In this document: positions 24,017 to 33,724 of the stretch, piece after piece
Layout: each line of letters begins with the position of its first letter
How positions within the stretch are numbered: the first letter of the stretch is position 1
Assembly: GCF_002300165.1 (NCBI RefSeq)
Contig: NZ_MLCE01000008.1
Coordinates: 159,679 to 220,266, forward strand
Length of the DNA: 60,588 nt
From: Streptomyces sp. Tue6028
Lineage (GTDB): Bacteria > Actinomycetota > Actinomycetes > Streptomycetales > Streptomycetaceae
Direction: 5' to 3'
Notes under the pieces: generated by a model
Seen by the model: only the letters and a program-made list of their open reading frames with translations
Told to the model about the DNA's origin: nothing
Databases searched by the model: none
Program-made: the position numbers and the translations under genes

Positions 24017-24721
24017 TCAGTGACCCATTCCCAGTCCGCCGTCAACGGGGATGACGGCTCCAGTGATGTACGAGGCGTCGTCCGAGGCGAGGAACCGCAC
24101 CGTCGCGGCGATCTCCTCGGGCTGCGCGTAGCGGCCCAGCGGCACCTGCGACACGATGCCCGCGCGCTGGTCGTCGGTGAGCGCCTGGGTCATGTCCGTG
24201 TCGACGAAGCCGGGCGCGACGACGTTGAAGGTGATGTTGCGCGAGCCGAGCTCCCGGGCGAGGGAACGCGCGAAGCCGACCAGGGCGGCCTTGGAGGCGG
24301 CGTAGTTGGCCTGCCCCGCCGAACCGAGCAGTCCGACGACCGACGAGATCAGGACGACGCGGCCCTTCTTGGCGCGCAGCATGCCGCGGTTGGCGCGCTT
24401 GACGACGCGGAAGGCGCCGGTGAGGTTCGTGTCGATGACCGAGGTGAAGTCCTCCTCGGACATGCGCATCAGGAGCTGGTCCTTGGTGACGCCGGCGTTG
24501 GCGACGAGGACCTCGACCGGGCCGTGCTCGGCCTCGATCTCCTTGTAGGCCTGCTCCACCTGCTCGGTGTCGGTGATGTCGCACTTGACGGCCAGGAAGC
24601 CGGACGGCGGCTCACCGGAACGGTATGTGATCGCGACCTTGTCGCCGGCATCGGCGAACGCGCGGGCGATGGCGAGGCCGATGCCCCGGTTGCCTCCGGT
24701 GACGAGAACCGAGCGGCTCAA
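24017..24721 (-). CDS. fabG: 3-oxoacyl-ACP reductase FabG
   Basis: NADPH-dependent reduction of beta-ketoacyl-ACP in FAS-II. 234 residues with TGGNRGIG, NAG (VANAG), catalytic Ser in ISSVVG and YAASK. The start is a TTG at 24721 preceded by aaaggg at good spacing; TTG starts are rare and may limit expression. First gene of the fabG-fabI pair, divergent from the tldD-like gene across a 300-bp promoter region. Confidence 0.95.
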   Translation of the reverse strand: MSRSVLVTGGNRGIGLAIARAFADAGDKVAITYRSGEPPSGFLAVKCDITDTEQVEQAYKEIEAEHGPVEVLVANAGVTKDQLLMRMSEEDFTSVIDTNLTGAFRVVKRANRGMLRAKKGRVVLISSVVGLLGSAGQANYAASKAALVGFARSLARELGSRNITFNVVAPGFVDTDMTQALTDDQRAGIVSQVPLGRYAQPEEIAATVRFLASDDASYITGAVIPVDGGLGMGH

Positions 24722-25021
24722 CGGATCACCCTTTCGATAGCGGACTGGAACCCCTGCAAGACAGGCGCCTTCCTCGGAAACCTATCGGTCCGGCAGGCCG
24801 CTCGGAGAATCGGGCACCGACAGTGGCGCCGGGGAGTCGCTGTCGGGTCCCTACAGAAATCCCTGCTCGGCGGGGTCCTGGACCCGGCCGGCCCGCCGAA
24901 TCCCGCGGCCCGCCGGACGTACCGGCCCGAAACCTGCGCCTGCTGGAGGAAAGGCATGGCCGCCGGGCCCGCCCGCGCGACATGATCGGATCCGACAGGC
25001 CACGACAGCAGGGAGACCTCG
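24722..25021. promoter_or_regulatory. Divergent promoter region, fabG and tldD-like gene
   Basis: 300 bp between divergent genes. Upstream of fabG the sequence becomes less GC-rich (gatagcggactgg, aacctatcgg), as expected for a promoter. I find no operator palindrome that I can name and no coding bias; open frames across it are shadows. Confidence 0.4.
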
Positions 25022-26545
25022 GTGCCTCATTCCATCGACGAAGCCTTCACGGCGCTACCGCTGCGCGCCCTGGCCGACGCCGCGCTCGCGCGGGCTCGGG
25101 CCCTGGGCGCCGAGCATGCTGACTTCCGCTTCGAGCGGGTGCGCAGCGCGTCCTGGCGGCTGCGGGACGCCAAGCCCGCCGGGTCGTCGGACACCACGGA
25201 CCTCGGGTACGCGGTGCGGGTGGTGCACGGCGGGACCTGGGGCTTCGCGTCCGGTGTGGACCTGACGATGGACGCCGCCGCGAAGGTCGCCTCGCAGGCC
25301 GTGGCGATGGCGAAGCTGTCCGCCCAGGTGATCAGGGCCGCCGGGTCCGAGGAGGTCGTGGAGCTGGCGGACGAGCCCGTGCACGCCGAGAAGACGTGGG
25401 TCTCCTCGTACGACATCGACCCCTTCTCCGTGCCCGACGAGGAGAAGGCCGGGCTGCTCGCGGACTGGAGCGCGCGGCTGCTGGCGGCCGACGGCGTCAA
25501 CCACGTCGACGCCTCGCTGCTGACCGTGCACGAGAACAAGTTCTACGCCGACACCGCCGGGACCGTGACCACGCAGCAGCGGGTCCGGCTGCACCCGCAG
25601 CTCACGGCCGTCGCCGTCGACGAGTCGAGCGGCGAGTTCGACTCGATGCGGACCCTCGCGCCGCCGGTCGGGCGCGGCTGGGAGTACCTGACGGGCACCG
25701 GCTGGGACTGGGAGTCGGAACTCGCGCAGATCCCGGAGCTGCTCGCCGAGAAGATGCGGGCGCCGAGCGTCGACGCAGGCGTGTACGACCTCGTGGTCGA
25801 CCCGTCCAACCTGTGGCTGACGATCCACGAGTCCATCGGGCACGCCACCGAGCTGGACCGTGCGCTGGGCTACGAGGCGGCGTACGCCGGCACCTCCTTC
25901 GCCACCTTCGACCAGCTGGGCAAGCTGCGGTACGGCTCCGAGCTGATGAACGTCACCGGCGACCGCACCGCCGAGCACGGACTCGCGACCGTCGGGTACG
26001 ACGACGAGGGTGTCGCGGGGCAGTCCTGGGACCTGGTCAAGGACGGCACGCTCGTCGGCTACCAGCTGGACCGGCGCATCGCGCGGCTGACCGGCTTCGA
26101 GCGGTCCAACGGCTGCGCTTATGCCGACTCCCCCGGGCACGTGCCCGTGCAGCGCATGGCCAACGTGTCGCTCCGGCCGGACCCGGCCGGGATGTCCACC
26201 GAGGATCTGATCGGGAGCGTGGACCGCGGCATCTACGTGGTCGGCGACCGGTCCTGGTCGATCGACATGCAGCGCTACAACTTCCAGTTCACCGGCCAGC
26301 GCTTCTTCAAGATCGAGAACGGCCGGCTCACCGGCCAGCTGCGGGATGTCGCGTACCAGGCCACGACCACCGACTTCTGGGGTTCGATGGCCGCGGTGGG
26401 CGGTCCGCAGACGTATGTCCTGGGCGGTGCCTTCAACTGCGGCAAGGCCCAGCCGGGCCAGGTCGCCGCGGTCTCGCACGGCTGCCCGGCGGCCCTCTTC
26501 AAGGGCGTGAACATCCTCAACACCACGCAGGAGGCCGGTCGATGA
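25022..26545 (+). CDS. TldD/PmbA family metalloprotease (TldD subunit)
   Basis: 507 residues. TldD forms a heterodimer with TldE/PmbA that degrades unfolded peptides and matures some ribosomal peptides (for example microcin B17, CcdA turnover in E. coli). The zinc motif HExxxH is present as HESIGH (H269, E270, H274), and a later Cys in GGAFNCGKAQPGQ is the expected third ligand. GTG start at 25022 with gggag upstream. The next gene, the TldE-type partner, begins inside its stop codon (ATGA), so both subunits are made from one message. Confidence 0.92.
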   Translation: MPHSIDEAFTALPLRALADAALARARALGAEHADFRFERVRSASWRLRDAKPAGSSDTTDLGYAVRVVHGGTWGFASGVDLTMDAAAKVASQAVAMAKLSAQVIRAAGSEEVVELADEPVHAEKTWVSSYDIDPFSVPDEEKAGLLADWSARLLAADGVNHVDASLLTVHENKFYADTAGTVTTQQRVRLHPQLTAVAVDESSGEFDSMRTLAPPVGRGWEYLTGTGWDWESELAQIPELLAEKMRAPSVDAGVYDLVVDPSNLWLTIHESIGHATELDRALGYEAAYAGTSFATFDQLGKLRYGSELMNVTGDRTAEHGLATVGYDDEGVAGQSWDLVKDGTLVGYQLDRRIARLTGFERSNGCAYADSPGHVPVQRMANVSLRPDPAGMSTEDLIGSVDRGIYVVGDRSWSIDMQRYNFQFTGQRFFKIENGRLTGQLRDVAYQATTTDFWGSMAAVGGPQTYVLGGAFNCGKAQPGQVAAVSHGCPAALFKGVNILNTTQEAGR

Positions 26546-27936
26546 CCGCCCGTACGAACAAGCCGCACGAGGTCGTCGAGCGCGCCCTCGAACTGTCCCG
26601 CGCCGACGGCTGCGTGGTGATCGCCGACGAGCAGTCCACGGCGAACCTGCGCTGGGCGGGCAACGCGCTCACCACGAACGGCGTCACCCGCGGGCGCACG
26701 CTGACCGTCATCGCGACCGTCGACGGCCGTGAGGGCACCGCGTCCGGGGTCGTCTCGCGCTCGGCCGTGACCGCCGACGAGCTGGAGCCGCTGGTGCGGG
26801 CCGCCGAGGCCGCCGCGCGCGGTGCCGGTCCCGCCGAGGACGCGCAGCCGCTCGTGACCGGGGTGCCGGAGTCCCCGGACTTCACGGACGCGCCCGCCGA
26901 GACGTCGTCCGCCGTCTTCGCCGATTTCGCGCCGGCGCTCGGCGAGTCCTTCGCCCGCGCCCGGCACGGCGGCCGCGAGCTGTACGGCTTCGCCAACCAC
27001 GAGCTGGTCTCCAGCTACCTCGGCACGTCGTCGGGGCTGCGGCTGCGGCACGACCAGCCCAACGGCACGCTGGAGCTCAACGCCAAGTCGCCGGACCGTA
27101 CGCGGTCGGCGTGGGCGGGGCGCTCGACCCGGGACTTCAAGGACGTGGACCCGGCGGCGCTGGACGCGGAGCTGGCGGTGCGGCTCGGCTGGGCGGAGCG
27201 GCGCGTCGAGCTACCCGCGGGGCGCTACGAGACGCTGCTGCCGCCGACCGCCGTCGCCGACCTGCTGATCTACCAGATGTGGTCGGCCGCGGCCCGGGAC
27301 GCGGCCGAGGGCCGCACCGTGTTCAGCAGGCCCGGGGGCGGCACCCGTGTCGGCGAGAAGCTCACCGAGCTGCCGCTGACGCTGCGCAGCGACCCGAACG
27401 AGCCGGGCCTGGAGTCCGCCCCGTTCGTCCTCGCGCACTCCTCGGGGGACGACGCCTCCGTGTTCGACAACGGGCTGCCGCTGGCCGCGACGGACTGGGT
27501 GCGCGAGGGCACGCTGCACCGTCTGTCCACCACCCGGCACAGCGCGGACCTGACCGGGCTCCCGGTGGCGCCGTCGATCGGGAACCTCGTCCTGGACGGG
27601 GGCGAGGACCGCTCGCTGGAGGAGATGGTCGCCGCAACCGAGCGTGGTCTGCTGCTGACCTGCCTGTGGTACATCCGCGAGGTCGACCCGGCGACGCTGC
27701 TGCTGACCGGGCTGACCAGGGACGGCGTCTACCTCGTGGAGAAGGGCCAGGTCGTCGGCGAGGTGAACAATTTCCGGTTCAACGAGTCGCCGGTGGACCT
27801 GCTGGGGCGGGCCACGGAGGCGGGGCGCACGGAAAAGACATTGCCGCGTGAATGGAGCGATTGGTTCACTCGTGCCGCGATGCCGGCGCTGCGGGTGCCG
27901 GACTTCAACATGAGCTCGGTCAGCCAGGGCGTGTGA
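26542..27936 (+). CDS. TldE/PmbA family partner subunit
   Basis: 464 residues of the same superfamily but without the HExxxH zinc site, as is normal for the non-catalytic TldE/PmbA partner. Conserved landmarks include [24 protein letters not shown] near the start and the C-terminal [47 protein letters not shown]. Overlaps the tldD-like gene by 4 bp. tyrS follows after 52 bp but has its own ribosome site. Confidence 0.9.
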   Translation: MTARTNKPHEVVERALELSRADGCVVIADEQSTANLRWAGNALTTNGVTRGRTLTVIATVDGREGTASGVVSRSAVTADELEPLVRAAEAAARGAGPAEDAQPLVTGVPESPDFTDAPAETSSAVFADFAPALGESFARARHGGRELYGFANHELVSSYLGTSSGLRLRHDQPNGTLELNAKSPDRTRSAWAGRSTRDFKDVDPAALDAELAVRLGWAERRVELPAGRYETLLPPTAVADLLIYQMWSAAARDAAEGRTVFSRPGGGTRVGEKLTELPLTLRSDPNEPGLESAPFVLAHSSGDDASVFDNGLPLAATDWVREGTLHRLSTTRHSADLTGLPVAPSIGNLVLDGGEDRSLEEMVAATERGLLLTCLWYIREVDPATLLLTGLTRDGVYLVEKGQVVGEVNNFRFNESPVDLLGRATEAGRTEKTLPREWSDWFTRAAMPALRVPDFNMSSVSQGV

Positions 27937-27988
27937 CCCGCCTAGACTGGCCGGTGCCCAACCTTCGCTTTCAAGGAGACACAAGACC

Positions 27989-29257
27989 GTGACGGACATC
28001 GTCGACGAACTGAAGTGGCGCGGGCTGATCGCCCTCTCCACGGACGAGGACGCATTGCGCAAGGCGTTCGCGGACGGTCCCGTCACGTTCTATTGCGGCT
28101 TCGACCCGACCGCGCCCAGCCTGCACCTCGGCAACCTCGTGCAGATCCTGACGATGCGCCGCATCCAGCAGGCGGGCAACCGTCCGCTGGGCCTGGTCGG
28201 TGGTGCCACCGGTCTGATCGGTGACCCGAAGCCGAACTCCGAGCGCACGCTGAACGCGCCCGAGGTCGTCGCTCAGTGGGTGGAGCGGCTGCGCGCCCAG
28301 ATCCAGCCGCTGCTGGACTTCGAGGGGCCGAACGCGGCGGTCATGGTCAACAACCTGGACTGGACCCAGGGCCTGTCGGCCATCGAGTTCCTGCGTGACG
28401 TGGGCAAGCACTTCCGCGTCAACAAGATGATCACCAAGGAGGCCGTCGCCCGGCGCCTGGAGTCCCAGGAAGGCATCAGCTACACCGAGTTCAGCTACCA
28501 GATCCTGCAGGGCATGGACTTCCTGGAGCTGTACCGCAGGTACGGCTGCACGCTGCAGACCGGCGGCAGCGACCAGTGGGGCAACCTCACGTCGGGCACC
28601 GACCTGATCCACCGGGTCGAGCCGGACGCGGTGGTGCACGCGCTGGGCACTCCGCTGATCACCAAGGCGGACGGCACCAAGTTCGGCAAGACGGAGTCGG
28701 GCACGGTCTGGCTCGACCCCGAGATGACCACGCCGTACGCGTTCTACCAGTTCTGGCTGAACGCGGACGACCGGGACGTCTCCAAGTTCCTGCGCATCTT
28801 CAGCTTCCGGTCCCGTGAGGAGATCGAGGAGCTGGAGAAGCAGACCGAGGAGCGTCCGCAGGCCCGTGCCGCGCAGCGTGCGCTGGCCGAGGAGCTGACG
28901 ACGCTGGTGCACGGCGCCGACCAGACGGCCGCGGTGATCGCCGCGTCGAAGGCCCTCTTCGGCCAGGGCGAGCTGGCGGAGCTCGACGAGAAGACGCTGG
29001 CCGCGTCCCTCTCCGAGCTGCCGCACGTCCAGGTCGACGAGCTCGGTCCCGTCGTGGACCTCTTCGCGGAGGTCGGCCTGGTGGCCAGCAAGTCGGCCGC
29101 GCGCCGCACGGTCAAGGAGGGCGGCGCGTACGTGAACAACGTGAAGGTCGTCGGCGAGGACGCGGTCCCCGCCAAGGAGGACCTGCTGCACGGGCGCTGG
29201 CTCGTGCTGCGCCGGGGCAAGAAGAACCTGGCGGCCGTCGAGGTCACGGGCCGCTGA
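27989..29257 (+). CDS. tyrS: Tyrosyl-tRNA synthetase
   Basis: Class I aminoacyl-tRNA synthetase, 422 residues, the usual length. HIGH-like motif PSLHLGN around residues 40-47, KMSKS-like KFGKTESG around 232, tyrosine-pocket [14 protein letters not shown] and [12 protein letters not shown], and an RNA-binding S4 domain at about 350-415 ([17 protein letters not shown]). GTG start at 27989 with aaggag at proper spacing. Ends at a 17-bp perfect hairpin. No T-box leader is visible upstream; the gap is only 52 bp. Confidence 0.96.
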   Translation: MTDIVDELKWRGLIALSTDEDALRKAFADGPVTFYCGFDPTAPSLHLGNLVQILTMRRIQQAGNRPLGLVGGATGLIGDPKPNSERTLNAPEVVAQWVERLRAQIQPLLDFEGPNAAVMVNNLDWTQGLSAIEFLRDVGKHFRVNKMITKEAVARRLESQEGISYTEFSYQILQGMDFLELYRRYGCTLQTGGSDQWGNLTSGTDLIHRVEPDAVVHALGTPLITKADGTKFGKTESGTVWLDPEMTTPYAFYQFWLNADDRDVSKFLRIFSFRSREEIEELEKQTEERPQARAAQRALAEELTTLVHGADQTAAVIAASKALFGQGELAELDEKTLAASLSELPHVQVDELGPVVDLFAEVGLVASKSAARRTVKEGGAYVNNVKVVGEDAVPAKEDLLHGRWLVLRRGKKNLAAVEVTGR

Positions 29258-29268
29258 GCCGGAACCAG

Positions 29269-29313
29269 CACGGCGAAGGGGGCGGTCCCGTCGGGGCCGC
29301 CCCCTTCGCCGTG
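29269..29313. terminator. Bidirectional terminator, perfect 17-bp stem
   Basis: 29269-29285 and 29297-29313 are perfect reverse complements, with an 11-nt loop that itself can pair (ccc/ggg). It separates convergent tyrS and the GlsB-like gene. Confidence 0.85.
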
Positions 29314-29327
29314 CGTACGCGCCGCGC

Positions 29328-29609
29328 TCAGGCGCGCTGCTTCCTCTTGTTGCCCCACACCGCCATGTAGGCCATGTCGCCGAGGAAGACGATGATGATC
29401 GCCGCCACGAGCTGGAAGGCGTGCCGGCTCCAGTCGATGCCGCGGGTCTCGGCGACGCCCAGCCCTTGGGCGATCGCGTTGCCGGCGATGGCGCCGAGCA
29501 TGCCGAAGATGGTGGTCAGCCAGAGGGGGCTGTGCTGTTTGCCCGGGAGGACCGCCTTGGCCAGCAGGCCCAGCACGAACCCGACGATGATGGCCCACAA
29601 CCAGCCCAT
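29328..29609 (-). CDS. GlsB/YeaQ/YmgE family membrane protein
   Basis: A 93-residue stress-associated membrane protein (transglycosylase-associated family). Three hydrophobic segments: residues 3-20 (WLWAIIVGFVLGLLAKAV), 30-49 (LTTIFGMLGAIAGNAIA) and 66-85 (FQLVAAIIIVFLGDMAY), with the family loop LLAKAVLPGKQHSPLW and a basic C terminus. aggaggcaggc precedes the ATG at 29609. Role not established; often induced by envelope or heat stress. Confidence 0.85.
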   Translation of the reverse strand: MGWLWAIIVGFVLGLLAKAVLPGKQHSPLWLTTIFGMLGAIAGNAIAQGLGVAETRGIDWSRHAFQLVAAIIIVFLGDMAYMAVWGNKRKQRA

Positions 29610-29854
29610 GCCTGCCTCCTAGTGCGGCTCCATATGAGCAGTACGCCCAGTCTCGGTCTGTCCGCCATACGGCGCATGTCGGGCGCCTCCGTACGCGCTA
29701 CGGCGCATCCGGTCCACCCCGTCGGGTCTCCGCCCCGGTCTCGAAGGCGGCGCAGTCGCGGCGTAACGTGGAGTTGTTCGGACCTGCTTCCTCGACGGGG
29801 TCCGGGACGGGTACGGACCGGGGAGCGTCCGACACAGGCGGGTGGTGGAACGTG

Positions 29855-30241
29855 ATGCGGAAGCAGAGCAATGTCCAGGTCTTCCGGATCACCGGAGCCA
29901 GGCAAGGACTGGACGAGGACGTACGCGGACGGCAGCGCCGCTACGTCATCTCGATGTCCGTGCGCACGGTCTCCGTGATCCTTGCGGCCACCCTGTGGAA
30001 CGTGGAGCGGCACGTCGCGATCGTCGCGCTGGTGCTCGGCTTGGTGCTCCCCTACATCGCGGTGGTCATCGCCAACGCGGGGCGCGAGAACGCGCCGTCG
30101 CTCCCCTCGACGTTCGTCGCAGCCCCCACCCGTCCGATGATCGCGCCGCCGCGTGAGGACGACCCTTCGGAAGGCGTTCCGGAGGACGTCACGGCCGATC
30201 CCGGCGGGGCTCCGCGGGCCGAGCGACAGGACATGAACTGA
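29855..30241 (+). CDS. DUF3099 membrane protein
   Basis: 128 residues: an N-terminal soluble part beginning MRKQSNVQVFRITGARQGLDEDVRGRQRRYV, two membrane helices at about 35-50 (VRTVSVILAATLW) and 55-75 (HVAIVALVLGLVLPYIAVVIANAG), then an acidic Pro-rich cytosolic tail. The pattern is that of the actinobacterial DUF3099 family, unknown function. I prefer the ATG at 29855 (or GTG three bases earlier) to the open frame from 29768. Confidence 0.78.
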   Translation: MRKQSNVQVFRITGARQGLDEDVRGRQRRYVISMSVRTVSVILAATLWNVERHVAIVALVLGLVLPYIAVVIANAGRENAPSLPSTFVAAPTRPMIAPPREDDPSEGVPEDVTADPGGAPRAERQDMN

Positions 30242-30397
30242 CCCCGGCCCGGCCACCGGGACTCCTTCCGAAACGGAACGCCGTCGCGCATCAAGCTCAA
30301 GAAAAGCTCAGATCAATCATGTTGTTCCGGTGCCGGGCGACGGGTTACCCGTGACATACTTCGTACGCGCTCCGCATCCCCCGTCGGAGCGACGGAC

Positions 30398-30435
30398 CGA
30401 CGCCGGGCAGCTCCCCCCGTGGCTGCTCGGCGTCG
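30398..30435 (+). terminator. Terminator hairpin between the DUF3099 and zinc-binding genes
   Basis: cgacgccgggcagc and gctgctcggcgtcg pair over 14 bp (one G-T), loop 10 nt, followed by ccttttggg. It lies 157 bp after the DUF3099 stop, so the transcript seems to have a long 3' end or an unseen small gene. Confidence 0.7.
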
Positions 30436-30463
30436 CCTTTTGGGGGCCGTCTAGGGTTGAGGC

Positions 30464-30709
30464 GTGAACCTCCCGCTGCCCGATCCGTCATCCGCTCCCG
30501 CCACCGCGCAGTGCTCCGCCAAGGGCTGTCGTGCCGACGCCGTGTGGGTGCTCGCCTGGAACAACCCGAAGCTGCACACGCCGGAGCGGCGCAAGACGTG
30601 GCTCGCGTGCGAGGAGCATCGCGAGCACCTGTCGCAGTTCCTCGGCGTGCGCGGGTTCCTCAAGGACGTCGTGAAACTGACGGACTGGGAAGCGCCCGAG
30701 GGAGCCTAG
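30464..30709 (+). CDS. Small zinc-binding protein, unknown function
   Basis: 81 residues with a zinc-ribbon-like ligand set: C17-x4-C22 and C49-x2-H52, plus a conserved aromatic core (VWVLAWNNPKLHTPERRKTWLACEEH). Proteins of this kind next to moaA in Streptomyces are sometimes labelled 'acetone carboxylase', which I think is a mis-annotation given the size. GTG start at 30464. Convergent with moaA; the inverted-repeat element at 30739-30906 sits between the two stop codons. Confidence 0.72.
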   Translation: MNLPLPDPSSAPATAQCSAKGCRADAVWVLAWNNPKLHTPERRKTWLACEEHREHLSQFLGVRGFLKDVVKLTDWEAPEGA

Positions 30710-30738
30710 GGAATGTCGGACGGCCTCGTCGCCCGGGA

Positions 30739-30906
30739 CTAGGGGGTTTCGTTGGGATCAGCCCGGGTCCGCGACGCCCGGCACGGCACCTCGCCGCGTT
30801 GTCGGACCACCCGAGTACGCCCAGTACGCAGGTGATCCTCCGCCTTGCGATGCACCGCACCGGACGCCGCGGCCCGATCCGGCCTGATCCGAACGAAACC
30901 CCCTAG
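30739..30906. mobile_element. MITE-like element with CTAG ends
   Basis: A 168-bp element bounded on both sides by CTAG. The termini are inverted repeats: ctagggggtttcgtt at the left matches the complement of the right end exactly, and the match continues imperfectly to about 55 nt per arm (gatcagcc, ccgcgacgcccgg, gcacctcgc against their counterparts), so the whole element can fold into one long hairpin. It encodes no protein. CTAG on both ends fits the target duplication of IS5/IS427-type transposases, which suggests a miniature element moved in trans; I also remember similar sequences at other loci of Streptomyces genomes. The right CTAG supplies the stop codon of moaA. Confidence 0.72.
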
Positions 30907-31892
30907 CCGCCGATCGCGGACATCGGTCGGTCGGGCTGGAGGAACGACGGGTCGTCCAGGCCCGAGCCCGCCTTCTTGCCCCACATCGCGAGCCGCCAGA
31001 TGCGGGCGATCTCCTCGTCGGGGGCGTCCGAGCGCAACGCGGCCCTCAGGTCGGTCTCCTCGGTGGCGAACAGGCAGGTGCGGACCTGGCCGTCGGCCGT
31101 GAGCCGGGTGCGGTCGCAGGCCGCGCAGAACGGGCGGGTGACCGAGGCGATCACACCGACGCGGTGCGGTCCGCCGTCGACGAGCCAGCGCTCGGCGGGG
31201 GCGGAGCCCCGCTCGCCGGAACCCTCCGGGGTGAGCTCGAACCGGGTGCGCAGTGACGTGAGGATGTCACCGGCGGTGACCATGCCCTCGCGCTTCCAGC
31301 CGTGCTGGGCGTCCAGGGGCATCTGCTCGATGAACCGGAGTTCGTAGTCGTGCTCCACCGCCCAGGCGAGCAGGTCGGGGGCCTCGTCGTCGTTCAGTCC
31401 GGGCATGAGGACCGAATTGACCTTGACCGGGGTCAGGTCGGCGTCCCGGGCGGCTTCGAGGCCTTCGAGGACGTCCTTGTGGCGGTCACGGCGCGTCAGG
31501 GTCTTGAAGACGTCGGGGCGCAGGGTGTCCAGCGAGACGTTCACCCGGTCCAGGCCCGCCTCCTTGAGTGCCTTCGCGGTGCGCTTCAGACCGATGCCGT
31601 TGGTCGTCAGGGACATCTGGGGGCGGGGGTCGAGCGCGGCGACCTGCTCCACGATGCCGACCAGACCGGGGCGCAGCAGGGGCTCACCGCCGGTGAAGCG
31701 GACCTCGGTGATGCCGAGGTCGGTGACCGCGACGCGTATCAGCCGGACGATCTCGTCGTCCGTGAGCAGGTCCGGCTTGGACAGCCACTGCAGGCCCTCC
31801 TCGGGCATGCAGTACGTGCACCGCAGGTTGCAGCGGTCCGTCAGCGAGACACGCAGGTCGGTGGCCACCCGGCCGTAGGTGTCGATGAGCAC
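30903..31892 (-). CDS. moaA: GTP 3',8-cyclase MoaA
   Basis: Radical-SAM enzyme that starts molybdenum-cofactor synthesis by cyclising GTP. 329 residues. The radical-SAM cluster is CNLRCTYC (Cys spacing x3, x2), and the second cluster is CAACDRTRL with a further Cys in TCLFATEE. The essential C-terminal Gly-Gly is present (MSAIGG) directly before the stop. That TAG stop is the terminal CTAG of the MITE-like element, so the insertion preserved the protein exactly. No other moa gene is adjacent. A short Thr-loop and ATG at 31892 start match the family (MLIDTYGRVATDLRVS). Confidence 0.95.
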   Translation of the reverse strand: MLIDTYGRVATDLRVSLTDRCNLRCTYCMPEEGLQWLSKPDLLTDDEIVRLIRVAVTDLGITEVRFTGGEPLLRPGLVGIVEQVAALDPRPQMSLTTNGIGLKRTAKALKEAGLDRVNVSLDTLRPDVFKTLTRRDRHKDVLEGLEAARDADLTPVKVNSVLMPGLNDDEAPDLLAWAVEHDYELRFIEQMPLDAQHGWKREGMVTAGDILTSLRTRFELTPEGSGERGSAPAERWLVDGGPHRVGVIASVTRPFCAACDRTRLTADGQVRTCLFATEETDLRAALRSDAPDEEIARIWRLAMWGKKAGSGLDDPSFLQPDRPMSAIGG

Positions 31893-31989
31893 GTGGGCCC
31901 CCTCCCGCTATGCGGATCACTTTGCCTGACACTGCGAGCCTACGTGACGGGACCGACATCGACAGCGGCCCGGATCCCACGAGGTGCGA

Positions 31990-32025
31990 CGCGGCCGCGT
32001 CGTAGGGATCTACGACGCGGCCGCG
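31990..32025 (-). terminator. Terminator of the DUF485-actP operon
   Basis: cgcggccgcgtcgta (31990-32004) and tacgacgcggccgcg (32011-32025) form a perfect 15-bp stem, loop gggatc, 79 bp beyond the actP stop codon. Confidence 0.78.
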
Positions 32026-32104
32026 AGCGGTGCGGTCCGGGTGGGGACCCGGTGGGGTCCGTGCCGGGGCCCGGTGCGGTCCCGGTGGCCGGGGCGGCGC
32101 GCGC

Positions 32105-33724
32105 TCAGTGCGCCCCGGTTCCGGTGAGCGAGCGGACCTCCAGCTCCGCGTACTTCCCGGCGTCCGGCTCCTCCTTCGACAGGATCGTGCCGAGCCAGCC
32201 CAGCAGGAAGCCGACCGGGATGGAGATGAGTCCCGGGTTCTCCAGCGCGAACCAGTGGAAGTCGACGTCCGGGAACATCGAGGTGGGCTTGCCGGACACG
32301 ACCGGCGAGAACAGCACCAGGCCGACCGCGGTGACCAGGCCGCCGTAGATCGACCAGAGGGCGCCCTGCGTGGTGAACCTCTTCCAGAACAGGCTGTAGA
32401 GGATCGTCGGCAGGTTGGCGGAGGCGGCGACGGCGAAGGCCAGTGCGACCAGGCCGGCGACGTTCAGGTCGCGGGCGAGGGCACCCAGCAGGATGGACAC
32501 GGCGCCGATGCCGACCGTCGCGTACCGGGCGGCCTTCATCTCCTGCTTCTCCGACGCCTGGCCCTTCTTGATGACGTTCGCGTAGATGTCGTGCGCGAAC
32601 GACGAGGACGAGGCCAGCGTGAGTCCCGCGACGACGGCGAGGATCGTGGCGAAGGCGACGGCCGAGATCGAGGCGAGGAGGATCGCGCCCCAGTTGGAGT
32701 CGACGCCTCCCAGATGCAGCGCGAGCAGCGGGGCCGCCGTGTTGCCCGCCTTGTTGGAGGCGATGATCTCGTCCGGTTTGATCAGCGCGGCGGCGCCGAA
32801 GCCGAGGGCGAGGGTCATCAGGTAGAAGGTGCCGATGAGGCCGATCGCCCAGTTCACGGACTTCCGCGCGGTCTTGGCCGTGGGCACGGTGTAGAAGCGG
32901 ATCAGGATGTGCGGCAGGCCCGCGGTGCCGAGGACCAGCGCCATGCCCAGCGAGATGAAGTCCAGCTTGGTGGTGGAGGTCGCGCCGTACTTGAGCCCGG
33001 GCTCCAGGAAGGGCGCTCCCTTGCCGCTGTTGTCGGCGGCCTTGCCGAGCAGGTCGGAGATGTTGAAGTTGAACTTCAGCAGGACCAGGAAGGTGAGCAG
33101 GAGGGCTCCGACGATGAGCAGCACCGCCTTGACCATCTGCACCCAGGTGGTGCCCTTCATGCCGCCGATGGTGACGTACACGATCATCAGGACGCCGACG
33201 AGGGCGACGATGCCGATCTTGCCGCCGTCGCTGGTGATGCCGAGGAGCAGGGACACGAGGACGCCCGCGCCCGCCATCTGGGCCAGCAGGTAGAAGATCG
33301 AGACGACGATCGTGGAGGTGCCCGCGGCGGTGCGCACCGGGCGCTGGCGCATGCGGTAGGCGAGGACGTCGCCCATCGTGTAGCGGCCGGAGTTGCGCAG
33401 CGGCTCGGCGACCAGGAGCAGGGCCACCAGCCAGGCGACCAGGAAGCCGATGGAGTAGAGGAAGCCGTCGTAGCCGAAGAGGGCGATCGCGCCCGCGATG
33501 CCGAGGAAGGACGCGGCGGACATGTAGTCGCCGGAGACCGCGAGGCCGTTCTGGAAGCCGGTGAACTGACGGCCGCCCGCGTAGAAGTCGGAGGCGTCCT
33601 TGGTCTGGCGGCCGGCCCAGACGGTGATGACGAGGGTCGCGGCGACGAACACCGCGAACAGGGTGATGATCAGCGGCCGGTGCTCGCTGGCCTCGCCTGC
33701 GGCCAGGGTGATCGCGGGGCTCAT
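32105..33724 (-). CDS. actP: Cation/acetate symporter ActP
   Basis: A 539-residue sodium:solute symporter family (SSF) protein that takes up acetate and related short-chain acids with a cation. About 13 helices; SSF landmarks are SDFYAGGRQFTGFQNGLAVSGDYMSAASFLGIAG (helices 1-2) and the later GTAGLPHILIRFYTV segment. ATG at 33724 overlaps the DUF485 stop codon (ATGA). DUF485-ActP (YjcH-ActP type) pairs are standard; the small partner is thought to assist the transporter. Confidence 0.93.
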   Translation of the reverse strand: MSPAITLAAGEASEHRPLIITLFAVFVAATLVITVWAGRQTKDASDFYAGGRQFTGFQNGLAVSGDYMSAASFLGIAGAIALFGYDGFLYSIGFLVAWLVALLLVAEPLRNSGRYTMGDVLAYRMRQRPVRTAAGTSTIVVSIFYLLAQMAGAGVLVSLLLGITSDGGKIGIVALVGVLMIVYVTIGGMKGTTWVQMVKAVLLIVGALLLTFLVLLKFNFNISDLLGKAADNSGKGAPFLEPGLKYGATSTTKLDFISLGMALVLGTAGLPHILIRFYTVPTAKTARKSVNWAIGLIGTFYLMTLALGFGAAALIKPDEIIASNKAGNTAAPLLALHLGGVDSNWGAILLASISAVAFATILAVVAGLTLASSSSFAHDIYANVIKKGQASEKQEMKAARYATVGIGAVSILLGALARDLNVAGLVALAFAVAASANLPTILYSLFWKRFTTQGALWSIYGGLVTAVGLVLFSPVVSGKPTSMFPDVDFHWFALENPGLISIPVGFLLGWLGTILSKEEPDAGKYAELEVRSLTGTGAH

